From NCBI RefSeq assembly GCF_001665235.1, contig NZ_LZSC01000006.1, forward strand, positions 48,195 through 112,194: a DNA stretch of 64,000 bases. The letters run 5' to 3'. Made by a program: the position numbers and the translations under genes. Shown piece by piece: positions 46,286 through 56,727 of the stretch; the stretch's first letter is position 1; each line of letters starts with the position of its first letter. This DNA is from Mycobacterium sp. 1100029.7. Its GTDB lineage: Bacteria; Actinomycetota; Actinomycetes; Mycobacteriales; Mycobacteriaceae. The notes beneath the pieces were generated by a model. The model was not told the DNA's origin and searched no databases. It saw nothing but the letters and a program-made list of their open reading frames with translations.

Positions 46286-46754
46286 GTTTGGCATATGGCC
46301 GCCGAGGTGTAACGCCGGATGCCCGATAGAACCGACCGCGACGTGGCCGGCGAACCGTTGGGGCTTGTCACGGTACCCGGCAGACGTCGTACAGGTGGCG
46401 CCTCGAGCGCAGATTGGGTTGGGAATCAAGCGTTTTGGTGCCATCACGTGTATGCGGACCTCGCAGCTGTTGTGGCCATGGGAGTCAGGACCGCCCAGAA
46501 TGGGTTGCCGGACAACGCATATTAAACGTCGACAATAAATTCATGTGCCGGCAGCGCCACATAGCTCAGCGCCGGTGCGCCGTTGAACACCGCGATTGTC
46601 GCCGGTCGCGCTGTCCTGCTCAGGGGGACGGCGTCGACAAGATTCGCCGAACGTTAACCTGTTCTTACTGTCGCTTCACGTTCGCGATCAACACGGTTGC
46701 TTTTGTAAGCTGCGGCCAGTGCTGCGGCGTCAATCGTAAAGGTGAGGAACTGAA
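46286..46754. other. Upstream region of pstS, with possible Pho box
   Basis: 469 bp before pstS without a supported gene. GTTAACC at 46653-46659 followed by GTTCTTAC at 46661-46668 is a direct-repeat-like element about 90 bp before the start, reminiscent of RegX3/PhoP boxes (GTTCACC repeats), but the 8-bp period is not the usual 11 bp. The pstS ribosome-binding site is GTGAGGAAC at 46742. Confidence 0.35.
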
Positions 46755-47870
46755 TTGAAACTCAACCGGTTTGGTGGCTTGGCGGGCGTGCTGGCTGCGA
46801 GCGCATTCGTCGTCTCGGGATGCGGCAGTGACAACAACGCCACGGGCCAGAGCTCGACGTCGAACGCGTCGTCGGCGAAGGTGGCCTGTGGCGGCACCAA
46901 GACGCTCAAGGCGAGCGGGTCCACTGCCCAGGCCAACGCGATGACGCGCTTCGTGAAGGCGTTCGAGCAGGCCTGCCCGGGTCAGACGCTGAACTACACG
47001 CCCAACGGGTCCGGCGCCGGCATCCACGAATTCACGGGTAATCAAACCGATTTCGGGGGATCAGACTCGCCGCTGGCCCACGACGAGTACGCGGCCGCGC
47101 AGCAGCGCTGCGGCGGCGCGCCGGCGTGGAACCTGCCCACGGTGTTCGGCCCGATCGCGGTCAGCTACAACATCAACGGCGTGACTTCGCTGAACCTCGA
47201 TGGCCCCACCCTGGCGAAGATTTTCAACGGCGGTATCACGTCGTGGAACGACGGCGCCATCCAGGCGCTCAACGCCGGCACGACTTTGCCGAACGAGCCG
47301 ATTCACGTCGTCTTCCGCTCCGATGAGTCCGGGACCACGGATAACTTCCAGAAATATCTCGACGCCGCGTCCAACGGCAGCTGGGGCAAGGGCGCCGGGA
47401 AGAAGTTCAACGGCGGCGTCGGCGAAGGCGCCAAGGGCAACGACGGCACCAGTGCCGCGGTCAAGAGCACCGAGGGATCCATCAGCTACAACGAATGGTC
47501 GTTCGCGCAGGCGCAACACCTGAACGTGGCGAAGGTCGTCACCTCGGCGGGCCCGGCCCCGGTGGCGATCAGCGCCGACTCCGTGGGCAAGACGATCGCG
47601 GGGGCTTCCATCATCGGACAGGGCAACGATCTGGTCCTCGATACCATCTCGTTCTATCGGCCCGGTCAGGCCGGCGCGTATCCCATCGTGCTGGCGACAT
47701 ATGAGATCGTGTGCTCAAAGTATCCCGACGCCCAGGTCGGTACGGCCGTGAAGGCCTTCCTGCAGAGCACCATCGGCAGCGGCCAGAGTGGGTTGGCGGA
47801 CAACGGATACATTCCCATTCCGGATGCGTTCGGGTCGAGGCTGTCGACCGCGGTCAACGCCATCGCGTGA
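46755..47870 (+). CDS. pstS: Phosphate-binding lipoprotein PstS
   Basis: 371 aa from TTG 46755. Signal peptide with lipobox VVSGC (~16-21), then the periplasmic-binding fold: [59 protein letters not shown], and [14 protein letters not shown]. The Ser/Thr/Asp groups in GSGAG and DESGT bind phosphate. It captures phosphate for the membrane channel encoded next. Closest in place and length to M. tuberculosis PstS3 (Rv0928). Confidence 0.94.
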   Translation: MKLNRFGGLAGVLAASAFVVSGCGSDNNATGQSSTSNASSAKVACGGTKTLKASGSTAQANAMTRFVKAFEQACPGQTLNYTPNGSGAGIHEFTGNQTDFGGSDSPLAHDEYAAAQQRCGGAPAWNLPTVFGPIAVSYNINGVTSLNLDGPTLAKIFNGGITSWNDGAIQALNAGTTLPNEPIHVVFRSDESGTTDNFQKYLDAASNGSWGKGAGKKFNGGVGEGAKGNDGTSAAVKSTEGSISYNEWSFAQAQHLNVAKVVTSAGPAPVAISADSVGKTIAGASIIGQGNDLVLDTISFYRPGQAGAYPIVLATYEIVCSKYPDAQVGTAVKAFLQSTIGSGQSGLADNGYIPIPDAFGSRLSTAVNAIA

Positions 47871-47882
47871 CCTGAGTTTGCA

Positions 47883-48872
47883 GTGACAGAAGGATCCCGC
47901 GTCCCAGCGTCCGGGGCAAAGCCGGTCCTGACTGCGATCAACCCGCGCGCGGTCCGGCGCGGCGACCGAGTGTTCAAGTCGGTCGCCGCCGCCGCCGGCT
48001 CGACGATCGTGCTGGCCATCGTGCTGATTGCGATCTTCCTGTTGATCCGGGCGGTGCCGTCGTTGCGGGCGAACCACGTGAACTTCTTCACCAGCAGTGA
48101 GTTCGACACCAGCGACGCCGCGAAGTTGGCATTCGGCATCCGCGACCTGTTGATGGTCACGGTGCTGAGTTCGATGTGCGCGCTGGTGTTGGCCGTGCCG
48201 GTCGCGGTGGGCATCGCGGTGTTCCTCACCCAATACGCGCCGGCACGGCTGGCACGCCCATTCGCCGCGATGGTCGACCTGCTGGCCGCGGTGCCGTCGA
48301 TCGTCTTCGGGTTGTGGGGAATCTTCGTACTGGCGCCTCAGCTCAAGCCGTTCACCGAGTTGCTGAATCGCGACCTGGACTGGATCTTCCTGTTCAAGCA
48401 AGGCAACGTGTCGCTGGCGGGTGGCGGCACCATCTTCACGGCGGGCATCGTGTTGTCGGTGATGATCCTGCCAATCATCACTTCGGTTGCGCGGGAAGCG
48501 TTCCGCCAAACACCGCGGATTCAGATGGAAGCGGCTCAGGCGCTCGGTGCCACCCGCTGGGAGGTGGTTCGCATGACCGTGCTGCCGTACGGCCGTAGCG
48601 GCGTGGTCGCGGCCTCGATGCTGGGCCTGGGTCGCGCCCTGGGCGAAACCGTCGCCGTGCTGGTCATCTTGCGCGCTGCGGCCCGGCCGGGTAACTGGTC
48701 ACTGTTCGACGGCGGCTACACCTTCGCCTCGAAAATCGCCTCGGCCGCATCGGAATTCAGCGAGCCACTGCCGACCGGCGCCTACATCTCGGCGGGCTTC
48801 GCCTTGTTCGTCGTGACCTTCGTCGTCAACGCCGCCGCCCGCGCGATCGCCGGCGGGAAGGTCAACGCATGA
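47883..48872 (+). CDS. pstC: Phosphate ABC transporter permease PstC
   Basis: 329 aa from GTG 47883. Six transmembrane helices; the cytoplasmic EAA loop is [25 protein letters not shown], which docks the ATPase. It forms the phosphate channel with PstA. It starts 12 bp after pstS and overlaps pstA by 4 bp. Confidence 0.95.
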   Translation: MTEGSRVPASGAKPVLTAINPRAVRRGDRVFKSVAAAAGSTIVLAIVLIAIFLLIRAVPSLRANHVNFFTSSEFDTSDAAKLAFGIRDLLMVTVLSSMCALVLAVPVAVGIAVFLTQYAPARLARPFAAMVDLLAAVPSIVFGLWGIFVLAPQLKPFTELLNRDLDWIFLFKQGNVSLAGGGTIFTAGIVLSVMILPIITSVAREAFRQTPRIQMEAAQALGATRWEVVRMTVLPYGRSGVVAASMLGLGRALGETVAVLVILRAAARPGNWSLFDGGYTFASKIASAASEFSEPLPTGAYISAGFALFVVTFVVNAAARAIAGGKVNA

Positions 48873-49771
48873 GCATCGATACGCTGCAGCCCGTCAAGAT
48901 TTCACTCTTGCAGCCGCTGAGCATCCGGCGAAGAATCAAAAACCACATCGCGACAACGTTTTTCCTCGCGTCGTTCGGCGTGGCGCTGGTCCCGTTGATC
49001 TGGTTGTTGTCGGTAGTGATCGGCCGCGGCTGGTACGCCGTGACCCGATCGCAGTGGTGGACGCACTCGCTGCGCGGGGTGCTGCCCGAGCAGTTCACCG
49101 GCGGCGTGTACCACGCGCTCTACGGGACGGTCGTGCAAGCCGGGGTGGCAACCGTGCTGGCCGTTCCGCTGGGTTTGATGACAGCGGTGTTCCTGGTGGA
49201 ATACGGCTCCGGACGGTTGGCGCGGGTGACCACCTTCATGGTCGATGTGCTCGCCGGGGTTCCCTCGATCGTGGCGGCCCTGTTCATCTTCAGTCTCTGG
49301 ATCGCGACGCTGGGATTCCAGCAGAGCGCCTTCGCGGTGTCGTTGGCACTGGTCCTGCTGATGTTGCCGGTGGTGGTGCGTTCTACCGAAGAGATGCTGC
49401 GACTGGTTCCCGACGAACTCCGGGAAGCCAGCTACGCGTTGGGCGTCGCGAAATGGAAAACGATTGCGCGAATCGTCTTTCCGATCGCGATGCCCGGCAT
49501 CATCTCCGGGGTGCTGTTGTCGGTCGCGCGGGTGATCGGCGAGACCGCGCCGGTGCTGATTCTGGTCGGATACAGTCGCTCGATCAACACCGACATCTTC
49601 CACGGCAACATGGCCTCGTTGCCGCTGCTGATCTACACCGAACTCACCAACCCCGAGCACGCGGGTTTTCTGCGGGTCTGGGGCGCGGCGTTGACGCTGA
49701 TCATCATGGTGGCCGCAATCAACGTGATAGCAGCGGCTTTTCGGTTCTTGGCGAATCTGCGGCGGGGCTGA
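48869..49771 (+). CDS. pstA: Phosphate ABC transporter permease PstA
   Basis: 300 aa, translationally coupled to pstC (ATGA). Six helices and the EAA loop [26 protein letters not shown]. No pstB/phoT ATPase gene follows: the next gene, 5 bp on, is ku on the other strand. The importer must borrow an ATPase encoded elsewhere. In M. tuberculosis this locus continues with pknD, pstS2, pstB, pstS1, pstC1 and pstA2, all absent here. Confidence 0.95.
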   Translation: MSIDTLQPVKISLLQPLSIRRRIKNHIATTFFLASFGVALVPLIWLLSVVIGRGWYAVTRSQWWTHSLRGVLPEQFTGGVYHALYGTVVQAGVATVLAVPLGLMTAVFLVEYGSGRLARVTTFMVDVLAGVPSIVAALFIFSLWIATLGFQQSAFAVSLALVLLMLPVVVRSTEEMLRLVPDELREASYALGVAKWKTIARIVFPIAMPGIISGVLLSVARVIGETAPVLILVGYSRSINTDIFHGNMASLPLLIYTELTNPEHAGFLRVWGAALTLIIMVAAINVIAAAFRFLANLRRG

Positions 49772-49776
49772 CCCGG

Positions 49777-50703
49777 CTACGACCGTGACGACGCCTTGGC
49801 GGCGGATTTCTTGGCCGGCGCCTTCTTTGCGGCCGTCTTTTTGGCGGCGGCCGTCTTTTTCGCGGGTGCCTTCTTGGCCGCGGTCGTCTTTTTCGCGGGA
49901 GCCTTCTTGTCGCCCGAGCGGGCCTTCACGCTGGCCTCCAGCTTGGCGAGAAGGTCGGAGACGTCTTCGGTCTCGTCCAGCTCCTTGGGCTTCTCCTCGG
50001 TGGTGAACGCCTCGCCGCCTTCGAGTTTGGCCTGCACCAGCTCGTGCAGTTGCTCCTGGTAATTGTCGTGGTAGCGGTCGGGGTTGAAGTCCTCGGCCAT
50101 CGACTCCACCACCTGCCCCGCCATCTTGAGCTCGGCCGGTTTGATGTCGACCTCTTTGTCCAGCACCGGGAAGTCGGGATCGCGGATCTCGTCAGGCCAC
50201 AGCAAGGTGTGGATCACCATCACGTCGCGCTTGCCAAAGTCCTTGACTCGCAACGCCGCCAGACGGGTCTTGTTGCGCAGCGTGAAATGAACGATCGCCA
50301 TTCGATCCGTTTCGGCGAGCGTCTTGGCCAGCAGCACATAGGATTTCGACGACTTGGAATCCGGCTCCAGGAAATAGCTCCGATCGAACAACATCGGGTC
50401 GACCTCGCTGGCGGGCACGAACTCGAGGACTTCGATCTCGCGACTGCGTTCTTCGGGCAAGGTGGCGATGTCGTCGTCGGTGATGATCACCATCTGACCG
50501 TCGTCGGATTCGTAGGCCCGGGCGATGTCGCGGTATTCGACGACCTCGCCGTCCACCTCACACGTGCGTTGGTAGCGAATGCGACCGTTGTCCTTGGCGT
50601 GCACCTGATGGAACTTGATGTCGTGGTCCTCGGTGGCGCTGTACACCTTGACCGGGACGTTGACGAGCCCGAACGCGATCGAACCCTTCCAGATGGAACG
50701 CAT
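49777..50703 (-). CDS. ku: DNA end-binding protein Ku
   Basis: 308 aa. Core Ku beta-barrel: MRSIWKGSIAFGLVNVPVKVYSATEDHDIKFHQVHAKDNGRIRY outline, then YFLEPDSKSSKSYVLLAKTLAETDRMAIVHF and the C-terminal bridge. From ~residue 262 it has a low-complexity tail of PAKK/AAKK repeats of the kind reported for M. smegmatis Ku, expected to increase DNA binding. With LigD it performs non-homologous end joining. Its usual neighbour ligD is 6.1 kb away here. Confidence 0.96.
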   Translation of the reverse strand: MRSIWKGSIAFGLVNVPVKVYSATEDHDIKFHQVHAKDNGRIRYQRTCEVDGEVVEYRDIARAYESDDGQMVIITDDDIATLPEERSREIEVLEFVPASEVDPMLFDRSYFLEPDSKSSKSYVLLAKTLAETDRMAIVHFTLRNKTRLAALRVKDFGKRDVMVIHTLLWPDEIRDPDFPVLDKEVDIKPAELKMAGQVVESMAEDFNPDRYHDNYQEQLHELVQAKLEGGEAFTTEEKPKELDETEDVSDLLAKLEASVKARSGDKKAPAKKTTAAKKAPAKKTAAAKKTAAKKAPAKKSAAKASSRS

Positions 50704-50780
50704 GGGATCAGTATGCCCATACCACCGTCAGCAAAACAGGCCGACAGGCCCGTGAGCTGGGAATCAGCGCCTTTGTGCCG

Positions 50781-51839
50781 TCACTCGCAATAGTGGCGAA
50801 CCTGGTTGCCGCCGGCGCGTTTGGCCTGATACATGGCGGCGTCGGCGGTCCTGATCAGATCGTCGATGAGTTGCGTGACCGGCGTGGTCAGGCCGGTATG
50901 CAGTGGTGTGCTGGAGGTGCCGATGCTGGCCGTGATCTGGAAAGGTATCGCGGCGACCGCGCTGCAGATGCGCTCGGCCGTCTCGGCAGGGTCGGGTGTG
51001 GCCTCGATATCGGCGACCACGAACTCCTCGCCACCGGCCCGGCCGATCACGGCGGTGGCCCGGCAGCTTTGCTGCAGTGCCGCGGCGACGGCCACCAGTG
51101 CCTGGTCACCCGCGGCATGGCCGTGCGTGTCATTCAACCGCTTGAAGTCGTCGAGATCGATGACCGCGACCGCCAGATACGAACCCGTTGCGTTGCGATG
51201 AACCCGGATCAGCTCGTACGCGGAATTGTTGAAGGAGCGGCGGTTGTGCAGCCCGGTGAGCGGATCACGGCCAGAGCTCTGCAGATCGGTCCGCAGCGTG
51301 TGCACCAGCGACTGCGTGCCGAACGGCACGCCGATGTTGAGGCCAGCCACGATGATCAGGGAACCGGCCGTCAATGCCACGTCGCCGGTGGACGCAATCA
51401 CCCGGTAGGACAGGACCACCGCGCACACCGCGGCCACAACAAGGTTGACCCGCACGTAGCTGACCGTGTGGAAATAGGCGATATAGCCACCCAAGATCGC
51501 GAAAGTCGTGCAACCCATCAATCCCACGTACGGGTTCGACAGCGACAACAGTGCTGCGGCGATGCCCGCCAGCGCGATCAGCGACCAGGAACTGGACTGG
51601 CGGCGTGTCGGCCAGCGCTTCAGCCGCAGGCTCGCGCCCGCGATCCCGAACGCCGAGGCCACCATGGTCACCGCTCGGGTCAGTGAGTGTTGCGGTCCGA
51701 CCGGGCTGAACAGCATGACGAGCGGGTAAGCCGCGAAGGCGGCGATGAACACCGCCGATATTTTGCGCCAGGGCTTCAGTAGGCCGTGCGTATCCAGGTA
51801 CGCACTGATCCAGTCGAACTGGTCTGACTGCTTTACCAC
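50781..51839 (-). CDS. Membrane diguanylate cyclase (GGDEF), paralogue of 6578-7657
   Basis: 352 aa from GTG 51839 (a longer ATG start at 51905 is possible). It aligns without any gap to the first cyclase from residue 1 through the GGEEF at 269-273, including LSNPYVGLMGCTTFAILGG, TGDVALTAG, RDPLTGLHNRRSF and DLDDFKRLND. The I-site Arg is present but Asp is Ala (RATA), as in the other copy. It is 78 bp from ku, convergent to none and inserted between ku and the polyol operon. Confidence 0.92.
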   Translation of the reverse strand: MVKQSDQFDWISAYLDTHGLLKPWRKISAVFIAAFAAYPLVMLFSPVGPQHSLTRAVTMVASAFGIAGASLRLKRWPTRRQSSSWSLIALAGIAAALLSLSNPYVGLMGCTTFAILGGYIAYFHTVSYVRVNLVVAAVCAVVLSYRVIASTGDVALTAGSLIIVAGLNIGVPFGTQSLVHTLRTDLQSSGRDPLTGLHNRRSFNNSAYELIRVHRNATGSYLAVAVIDLDDFKRLNDTHGHAAGDQALVAVAAALQQSCRATAVIGRAGGEEFVVADIEATPDPAETAERICSAVAAIPFQITASIGTSSTPLHTGLTTPVTQLIDDLIRTADAAMYQAKRAGGNQVRHYCE

Positions 51840-51976
51840 CGAACTCGCCCATACCTTCTGATGTCTGCCGGAGCCCGGCGCCGTTGACCAATGTAGCGGT
51901 GCCATCCAGCGCGCCCGTTCCTACAGTCGGATTCGGCCGAATCCGACAGCCGATTCGGCGTGCGGCTGACGCAAGA

Positions 51977-52903
51977 CTACGCGAGATTGCCGGGGCCAGA
52001 GACTGATTGAGCTCTCAGCGCAGCCCGGTCGGGGAGGTCGGCGCCGGCGCGCCCGACGGTCAGCGCCGACACCAGTCCGGCTGCTTCCAGTGCGCCCGTC
52101 AGCTCCTCGACCCGGATCCGGGCCAGGGCGGCCCGCCGATCGGCGCCCAGCAGGTTCATTTCCCAAAGCGCGTCGAGCAAGCCGACCATGAACGCGTCCC
52201 CGGCGCCGATCGTGTCGACCACCCGGGCCGGCATCGCCGCGACGTGCGCTTCGCCTGCGGCGCAGAACGCCAGCGAACCCTGCGCGCCCCGGGTGACGGC
52301 GACGATGGACGGGCCTAACGCCAACCAGGTTCGCGCCGTGCGCTCCGGCGCCTGTTGGGGATCGATCCAGCGCAGATCTTCGTCGCTCACCTTGACGATG
52401 TCGCTGCGCTGCACCAGGTGCTCGATGCGGGTGCGGGCCAGAGCGCCGTCGGCGATCAGCGACGGACGCACGTTGGGGTCCAACGTGATCGTGGCGGACA
52501 CCCGGTAGGTGTCCAATAGTGCCGCGACGGCCAGGCAACCCGGATCCTGCACCGCGGCAATCGATCCGGTATGGACGAACAACGGCGGGGCTACCGGCGG
52601 CGTTCCGGAAAGCCGCCACTGCAGATCGAATACGTAGTCGGCCGAGCCGTCTGCGGCGATGGTCGACCGCGCGGTCGCGGTGCGCTCGCCGGCGAGGCCT
52701 TCCGAAACCAGTTGCACCCCAGCAGCCGTGACGTAGTCGACGATGCGCCGGCCCCGCGGGTCGTCGCCGATATGGGTCAAGAAATCGATGCCGCGTCCCA
52801 ACCGGCCGAGTCCGACGGCAATATTGAGCGGACTGCCGCCGACGTGTTCGTCGCCCTCGACGATATCGATCAGCGACTCGCCGATCACCAACCCGCGGGT
52901 CAT
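51977..52903 (-). CDS. PfkB-family sugar kinase
   Basis: 308 aa from ATG 52903. PfkB signatures: an N-terminal GG-x-PLNIAVGLGRLG (~22-36), central DPNVRPSLI (~142-150) and the C-terminal motif DTIGAGDAF (230-238) with catalytic D236. It would phosphorylate the ketose or pentulose made by the adjacent polyol dehydrogenases (e.g. fructose or xylulose). It is the last gene of the operon, overlapping the dehydrogenase by 4 bp (ATGA). Confidence 0.92.
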   Translation of the reverse strand: MTRGLVIGESLIDIVEGDEHVGGSPLNIAVGLGRLGRGIDFLTHIGDDPRGRRIVDYVTAAGVQLVSEGLAGERTATARSTIAADGSADYVFDLQWRLSGTPPVAPPLFVHTGSIAAVQDPGCLAVAALLDTYRVSATITLDPNVRPSLIADGALARTRIEHLVQRSDIVKVSDEDLRWIDPQQAPERTARTWLALGPSIVAVTRGAQGSLAFCAAGEAHVAAMPARVVDTIGAGDAFMVGLLDALWEMNLLGADRRAALARIRVEELTGALEAAGLVSALTVGRAGADLPDRAALRAQSVSGPGNLA

Positions 52904-54312
52904 TGCACCAAGGCCGCCAGTGTCGCGCGGGATCCCTTGTGGTGCAACGAATCCAGTGCCCAGCGGTACGCCTCGACGAAACGGGGTTGGTGGGCCAGAT
53001 CGCCGAACACCGCGGTGACTTCGATGAACGCGGTGGGATTGTCGTGATGCGAGCGGGCGATCGGAATCAGTGAGTCCGCCAACTGATCCAGCACCTCGTG
53101 CGGCTCGCCCCACTCGTCGACCCCCTCCGCGTAGCGCGCCCAACTGGCCACCGCCGCGGCCGCCAGCTCAACCGGCCCGCCGCTGGCCAGGTTGTCGCAG
53201 ATGACGGGGAGCAGAAATTTCGGGACGCGGTCCGACGAGTACGCGCACAGCCGCGCGACGGTGTCGCGCACGGCCGGGTTGGCGAACCGCTCGACCAGTG
53301 TGCGGGCGTACTCGTGCAGGTCGATTCCCGGCACCGGCGGCACCGTGGGAATGGCCTCGGTGTCGAAATACGACAGCAGATAGGTGGCGAACAGTGGATC
53401 CTGCGCCGCTTCGTGAACGAACTCGAAGCCGCACAGATAGCCGAAATAGGCCAGGCACTGATGTCCCGCGTTGAGCAACCGCAGCTTCATCAGCTCGTAG
53501 GGCCGCACATCGTCGACCATCAGCACGCCCGCCCGCTCCAACGGCGGCCGGCCGTCGGCGAAGTCGTCCTCGATGACCCAGGCGGCGAATGGTTCGGCCA
53601 CCACCGGCCACCGGTCGTTGACGCCGAAGTCCCGCCGGACTTCCGCGGCCATCTCCAAAGTCGTTGCGGGAGTGATGCGATCGACCATCGAACTCGGGAA
53701 TCGGGCGTGTTCGGCCACCCACTCGGCCAGCGCGGGATCGATGCGTTCGGCACTCGCGAGGACAGTGCGCCGGGCGACCTCACCGTTGTTCTCGATGTTG
53801 TCGCAGGAGACGATCGTCGGTGCCGGGACGCCTCGATCGCGCCGGCGCGCCAGTCCCTCGACGATCAACGCGAATGCCGGCCCGTCCGGGTCGCGATAAC
53901 CGCCCTCGGTGATGGTCAGCGAGATGATCCGGGTCGACGGGGCGGCGAGCACCTCGAGTGCCGACTCGGGATCGTCGGGCGCGTAACGGTAGTCGATGAT
54001 CGACCCGATCACCTGCGCGTCGCGAGTGCCGTTGGGGTTTTCCAGGATCAGCGTGTAGAGGCCGTCCTGGCCGTCGAGTACGTCGCGCATCGTCCAGTCG
54101 GCGGGCATCACCCCGATACCGCAGATGCCCCACTCCTGCGCCAGGCCCTGCTGCAGCAGCAGGTTGAGGTATGCGGCTTGGTGCGCGCGGTGGAAATGGC
54201 CGGCGCCGATATGCGCGATACCGACGCTGATGCCGGCGCGGTCGTATTTCGGAGCGTCGATCGGCAGCGCGGGAAGCGACGCATTGTTCAGATCGATTGC
54301 GTTGGCCACCAT
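52900..54312 (-). CDS. Mannitol dehydrogenase family protein (MDH-A)
   Basis: 470 aa from ATG 54312, with GGAGGAGG upstream. Polyol-specific long-chain dehydrogenase: cofactor loop IAHIGAGHFHRAHQAAY (33-49), the catalytic region DRITPATTLEM, and MKLRLLNAGHQCLAYFGYL containing the family Lys and the Asn/His of the K-N-N-H tetrad. It oxidises a sugar alcohol at C2 with NAD(P). A second, related dehydrogenase is upstream in the same operon. Substrate not predictable (mannitol, arabitol or sorbitol). Confidence 0.92.
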   Translation of the reverse strand: MVANAIDLNNASLPALPIDAPKYDRAGISVGIAHIGAGHFHRAHQAAYLNLLLQQGLAQEWGICGIGVMPADWTMRDVLDGQDGLYTLILENPNGTRDAQVIGSIIDYRYAPDDPESALEVLAAPSTRIISLTITEGGYRDPDGPAFALIVEGLARRRDRGVPAPTIVSCDNIENNGEVARRTVLASAERIDPALAEWVAEHARFPSSMVDRITPATTLEMAAEVRRDFGVNDRWPVVAEPFAAWVIEDDFADGRPPLERAGVLMVDDVRPYELMKLRLLNAGHQCLAYFGYLCGFEFVHEAAQDPLFATYLLSYFDTEAIPTVPPVPGIDLHEYARTLVERFANPAVRDTVARLCAYSSDRVPKFLLPVICDNLASGGPVELAAAAVASWARYAEGVDEWGEPHEVLDQLADSLIPIARSHHDNPTAFIEVTAVFGDLAHQPRFVEAYRWALDSLHHKGSRATLAALVQ

Positions 54313-54355
54313 GGGCAACCTCCTCCCCGGGCAGCAGCCCGGATCGTCACCCGGC

Positions 54356-55204
54356 TCAAGAACCTCCAGCCGGTATGGCCGACAACAGCAGGGCATCAGC
54401 CAGTGCGCGCCACGAGTCGGTGATCGCGACCGCACCGGCATCAATCAATTCCTCACGGCGGCAATCCCGTTCGTCAGCTGATACGAACATCAGATTACCG
54501 ACGGTGGCGTAGCCGGCCGCAACCGCCGAGCTCACTCCGGCGACCGAATCCTCGATCGCCAAGCCTTGTTCAGGTGCGACGCCCAGGACCTGGCCGCAGT
54601 GCAGATACACCGCCGGGTCGGGCTTGCTTGTCGGCACCGGCAGCGAGTCCTCCGCGCTGAATGTCACCGCTTCACCGAACAGCGAATCCAGGCCGGTGGC
54701 AGTGAAGCAGGCACGCAACCGCTTGGTGGCGCTGGAGCTGACGGCCGCCAGCGCATAGCGCCCCGCGAGCTCCGTCAGCGGTCCGAGCACCTGCGGGTCG
54801 GGCGTCAGGGTGCGGGCCAGATGCGCGGTCACGCGTTCGCGCTCTTCGCCCACCCACTTCTCGAGCTCCTGCGCGGACAGCGCGGTTCCGTTCGCGAGGT
54901 CGGTCTCCGAGGCGATCACGGCCGCGGGACGGCCCTGGGCCAGGGTCTGGTCCAGGGGCACTTCGCACTGCACCGACAAGTCCAGCGCGGTGGTGCGGAA
55001 GTTCTTGCCCACAGCTCGCTTGCGCAACTCCTCGGAGCTGAGCGGGGCCGTCACACCGAATCTGGCCAGGAAACGATTCGTCACCTCGGTCGAGGCGTCG
55101 AAGGCGGGCCGTTCCGACCCGAACAGGTTGTCATCGGCGTCGCAGAGCAGCGTCGTGAGTGGAGCGGGATCGAAGCTGCGCACCAGAGTCAGGCCGGTGT
55201 TCAT
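54356..55204 (-). CDS. HAD-superfamily hydrolase (beta-phosphoglucomutase/phosphatase-like)
   Basis: 282 aa from ATG 55204, overlapping the upstream dehydrogenase by 4 bp. HAD motifs: LLCDADDNLFGS (D22 nucleophile and D24), AAVSSSATKRLRACF (Ser of motif II), TSKPDPAVYLHC (Lys of motif III) and GLAIEDSVAGVSSAVAAGY (motif IV acidic pair). The DxD-N-L start rather than DxDGTL is a variant. Members dephosphorylate or isomerise sugar phosphates. In this operon it probably removes or rearranges a phosphorylated polyol or ketose. Confidence 0.9.
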   Translation of the reverse strand: MNTGLTLVRSFDPAPLTTLLCDADDNLFGSERPAFDASTEVTNRFLARFGVTAPLSSEELRKRAVGKNFRTTALDLSVQCEVPLDQTLAQGRPAAVIASETDLANGTALSAQELEKWVGEERERVTAHLARTLTPDPQVLGPLTELAGRYALAAVSSSATKRLRACFTATGLDSLFGEAVTFSAEDSLPVPTSKPDPAVYLHCGQVLGVAPEQGLAIEDSVAGVSSAVAAGYATVGNLMFVSADERDCRREELIDAGAVAITDSWRALADALLLSAIPAGGS

Positions 55205-56727
55205 CGCGCCACCAACTCTCGCTGGTCGTTGCGCATCGCGTCGCGCAGCGTGGGCACCACACCGCGCTCGTCGATGTCGGCAATCATCTCGGCCAGGCAC
55301 GCCGCGAAACCGGGAACCGCACGCACTTCGGCGAACATCTCATGCCCCAGCAGCGGGTCGGGATTGCTGCTTGCCATATTGGCCAACTTAACCACCGGAA
55401 TCGCCTGCGAGTCTTCCAGGCGCAGCTGCCGCCCTTGCAGGTCGTGACCGCGCATGTAACGTGCCCATCCCGCGACCGCCAACATCAACAGCGTATGCGG
55501 CCGGCGCTGCGCAATCGCCTCCTGCAGTGAGGGCAGCACGAACGTCGCGATCTTGCTGGTGCCCCGTCGGGCCAGTCGCGACAACTGGTCGCTCATGCGC
55601 GGGTTGCTGAGCCGGTCGAGCAGGCTGGCCCGGTATTCGGGGGTGTTCATCCCGGGCACCGCGGGCAGCAGCGGCTGAATCTCGTCGCCCAGCAGCCGCT
55701 CGACGTACTCGAAGATGACGCGGTCGCGCATCGCCTCGTCAGTGCGCTGGTAACCGGCCAGGGTCGCCAAGCACGCGAGCGAGATGTGGGTTCCGTTGAG
55801 CAGACGGGTCTTGATCAGCTTGTGGTCGCTGACGTCGGCGACGAACTCGGCACCCACCAGGTCCAGTGGCGGGCGCCCGTTGCTGAAGGAGTCCTCGATC
55901 ACCCATTGCCGGTGTGGCTCGGTCACCACCGGCCATTTGTCGGCGACGCCGAAGGTCTGCTCGACGAACGTGCGCTCCGATGTCGACGTCTGCGGCGTGA
56001 TCCGATCGACCATCGTCGACGGGAACGCGACATGGGTGTCGATCCAGCGGGCCAGTCCGGGATCTTTCAGGGCGGCGAAGGACACCAGTGCGGTGCGGGC
56101 CGGCTGGCTGTCGCCGGGAATGTTGTCGCAGCACAGCACCGTGAAGGGCGGGATGCCGGCGCGGCGACGACGGTCGAGCGCTTCCGCGAGATAGCCCCAG
56201 GCGGTGGCGTAGCTATTGGAGGCGACCAGGTCGGCGCGGACGTCGGGGTGTTCAGCGTCGAATTCGTCGGTGACCGGGTTCAGGAAGTAGCCGTTGTCAG
56301 TGATCGTGAGGCTGACAATGCGGGTGTGTGGATCGGCCAGGGCGGCGCGGACCGCCGCGCCGTCGTTCGGTGCGTAATGCACCGAGCCGATCGAGCCGAC
56401 CACCCGGGCGGTTTGGCGGTCGTGGCCGCGCTGGACGACGGTGTACAGCCCGTCCTGGGCCGAGAGCAGGTCTTTGACGTCGGGGGAGTGCAGGCTCACC
56501 CCGGTGACGCCCCAGCGATCCGAGATGCCCGAGCGCGCGAGGTCGTCGAAATAGACGGCTTGATGTGCACGGTGAAAGTTGCCGGCCCCGATGTGAACGA
56601 CACCACGCTGCAGCGCAGACCTGTCATAGTTCGGCACGTCGACTCGCTGTGAGTGCAGCTCCAGAGTCGCATCGCTCAACGGGACGCCGGTTTGTGGACG
56701 CCAGGGGGAGGGAATGACATCAAACAT
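55201..56727 (-). CDS. Mannitol dehydrogenase family protein (MDH-B)
   Basis: 508 aa from ATG 56727. Same family as MDH-A: VVHIGAGNFHRAHQAVYF (43-60), VDRITPQTSTSE, and IKTRLLNGTHISLACLATL with the catalytic Lys/Asn/His. It is first of the four-gene operon (MDH-B, HAD, MDH-A, kinase), all overlapping or within 45 bp. Two dehydrogenases imply two polyols or two steps. No transporter or dedicated regulator is next to the operon. Confidence 0.92.
   Translation of the reverse strand: MFDVIPSPWRPQTGVPLSDATLELHSQRVDVPNYDRSALQRGVVHIGAGNFHRAHQAVYFDDLARSGISDRWGVTGVSLHSPDVKDLLSAQDGLYTVVQRGHDRQTARVVGSIGSVHYAPNDGAAVRAALADPHTRIVSLTITDNGYFLNPVTDEFDAEHPDVRADLVASNSYATAWGYLAEALDRRRRAGIPPFTVLCCDNIPGDSQPARTALVSFAALKDPGLARWIDTHVAFPSTMVDRITPQTSTSERTFVEQTFGVADKWPVVTEPHRQWVIEDSFSNGRPPLDLVGAEFVADVSDHKLIKTRLLNGTHISLACLATLAGYQRTDEAMRDRVIFEYVERLLGDEIQPLLPAVPGMNTPEYRASLLDRLSNPRMSDQLSRLARRGTSKIATFVLPSLQEAIAQRRPHTLLMLAVAGWARYMRGHDLQGRQLRLEDSQAIPVVKLANMASSNPDPLLGHEMFAEVRAVPGFAACLAEMIADIDERGVVPTLRDAMRNDQRELVAR

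Noticed and set aside
46653..46668. Definite RegX3/Pho box before pstS
   Set aside because: Only a loose match with 8-bp rather than 11-bp periodicity; noted within the intergenic entry at low confidence.
53098..54423. 441-codon open frame antisense to MDH-A
   Set aside because: Shadow frame; MDH-A has full family motifs.
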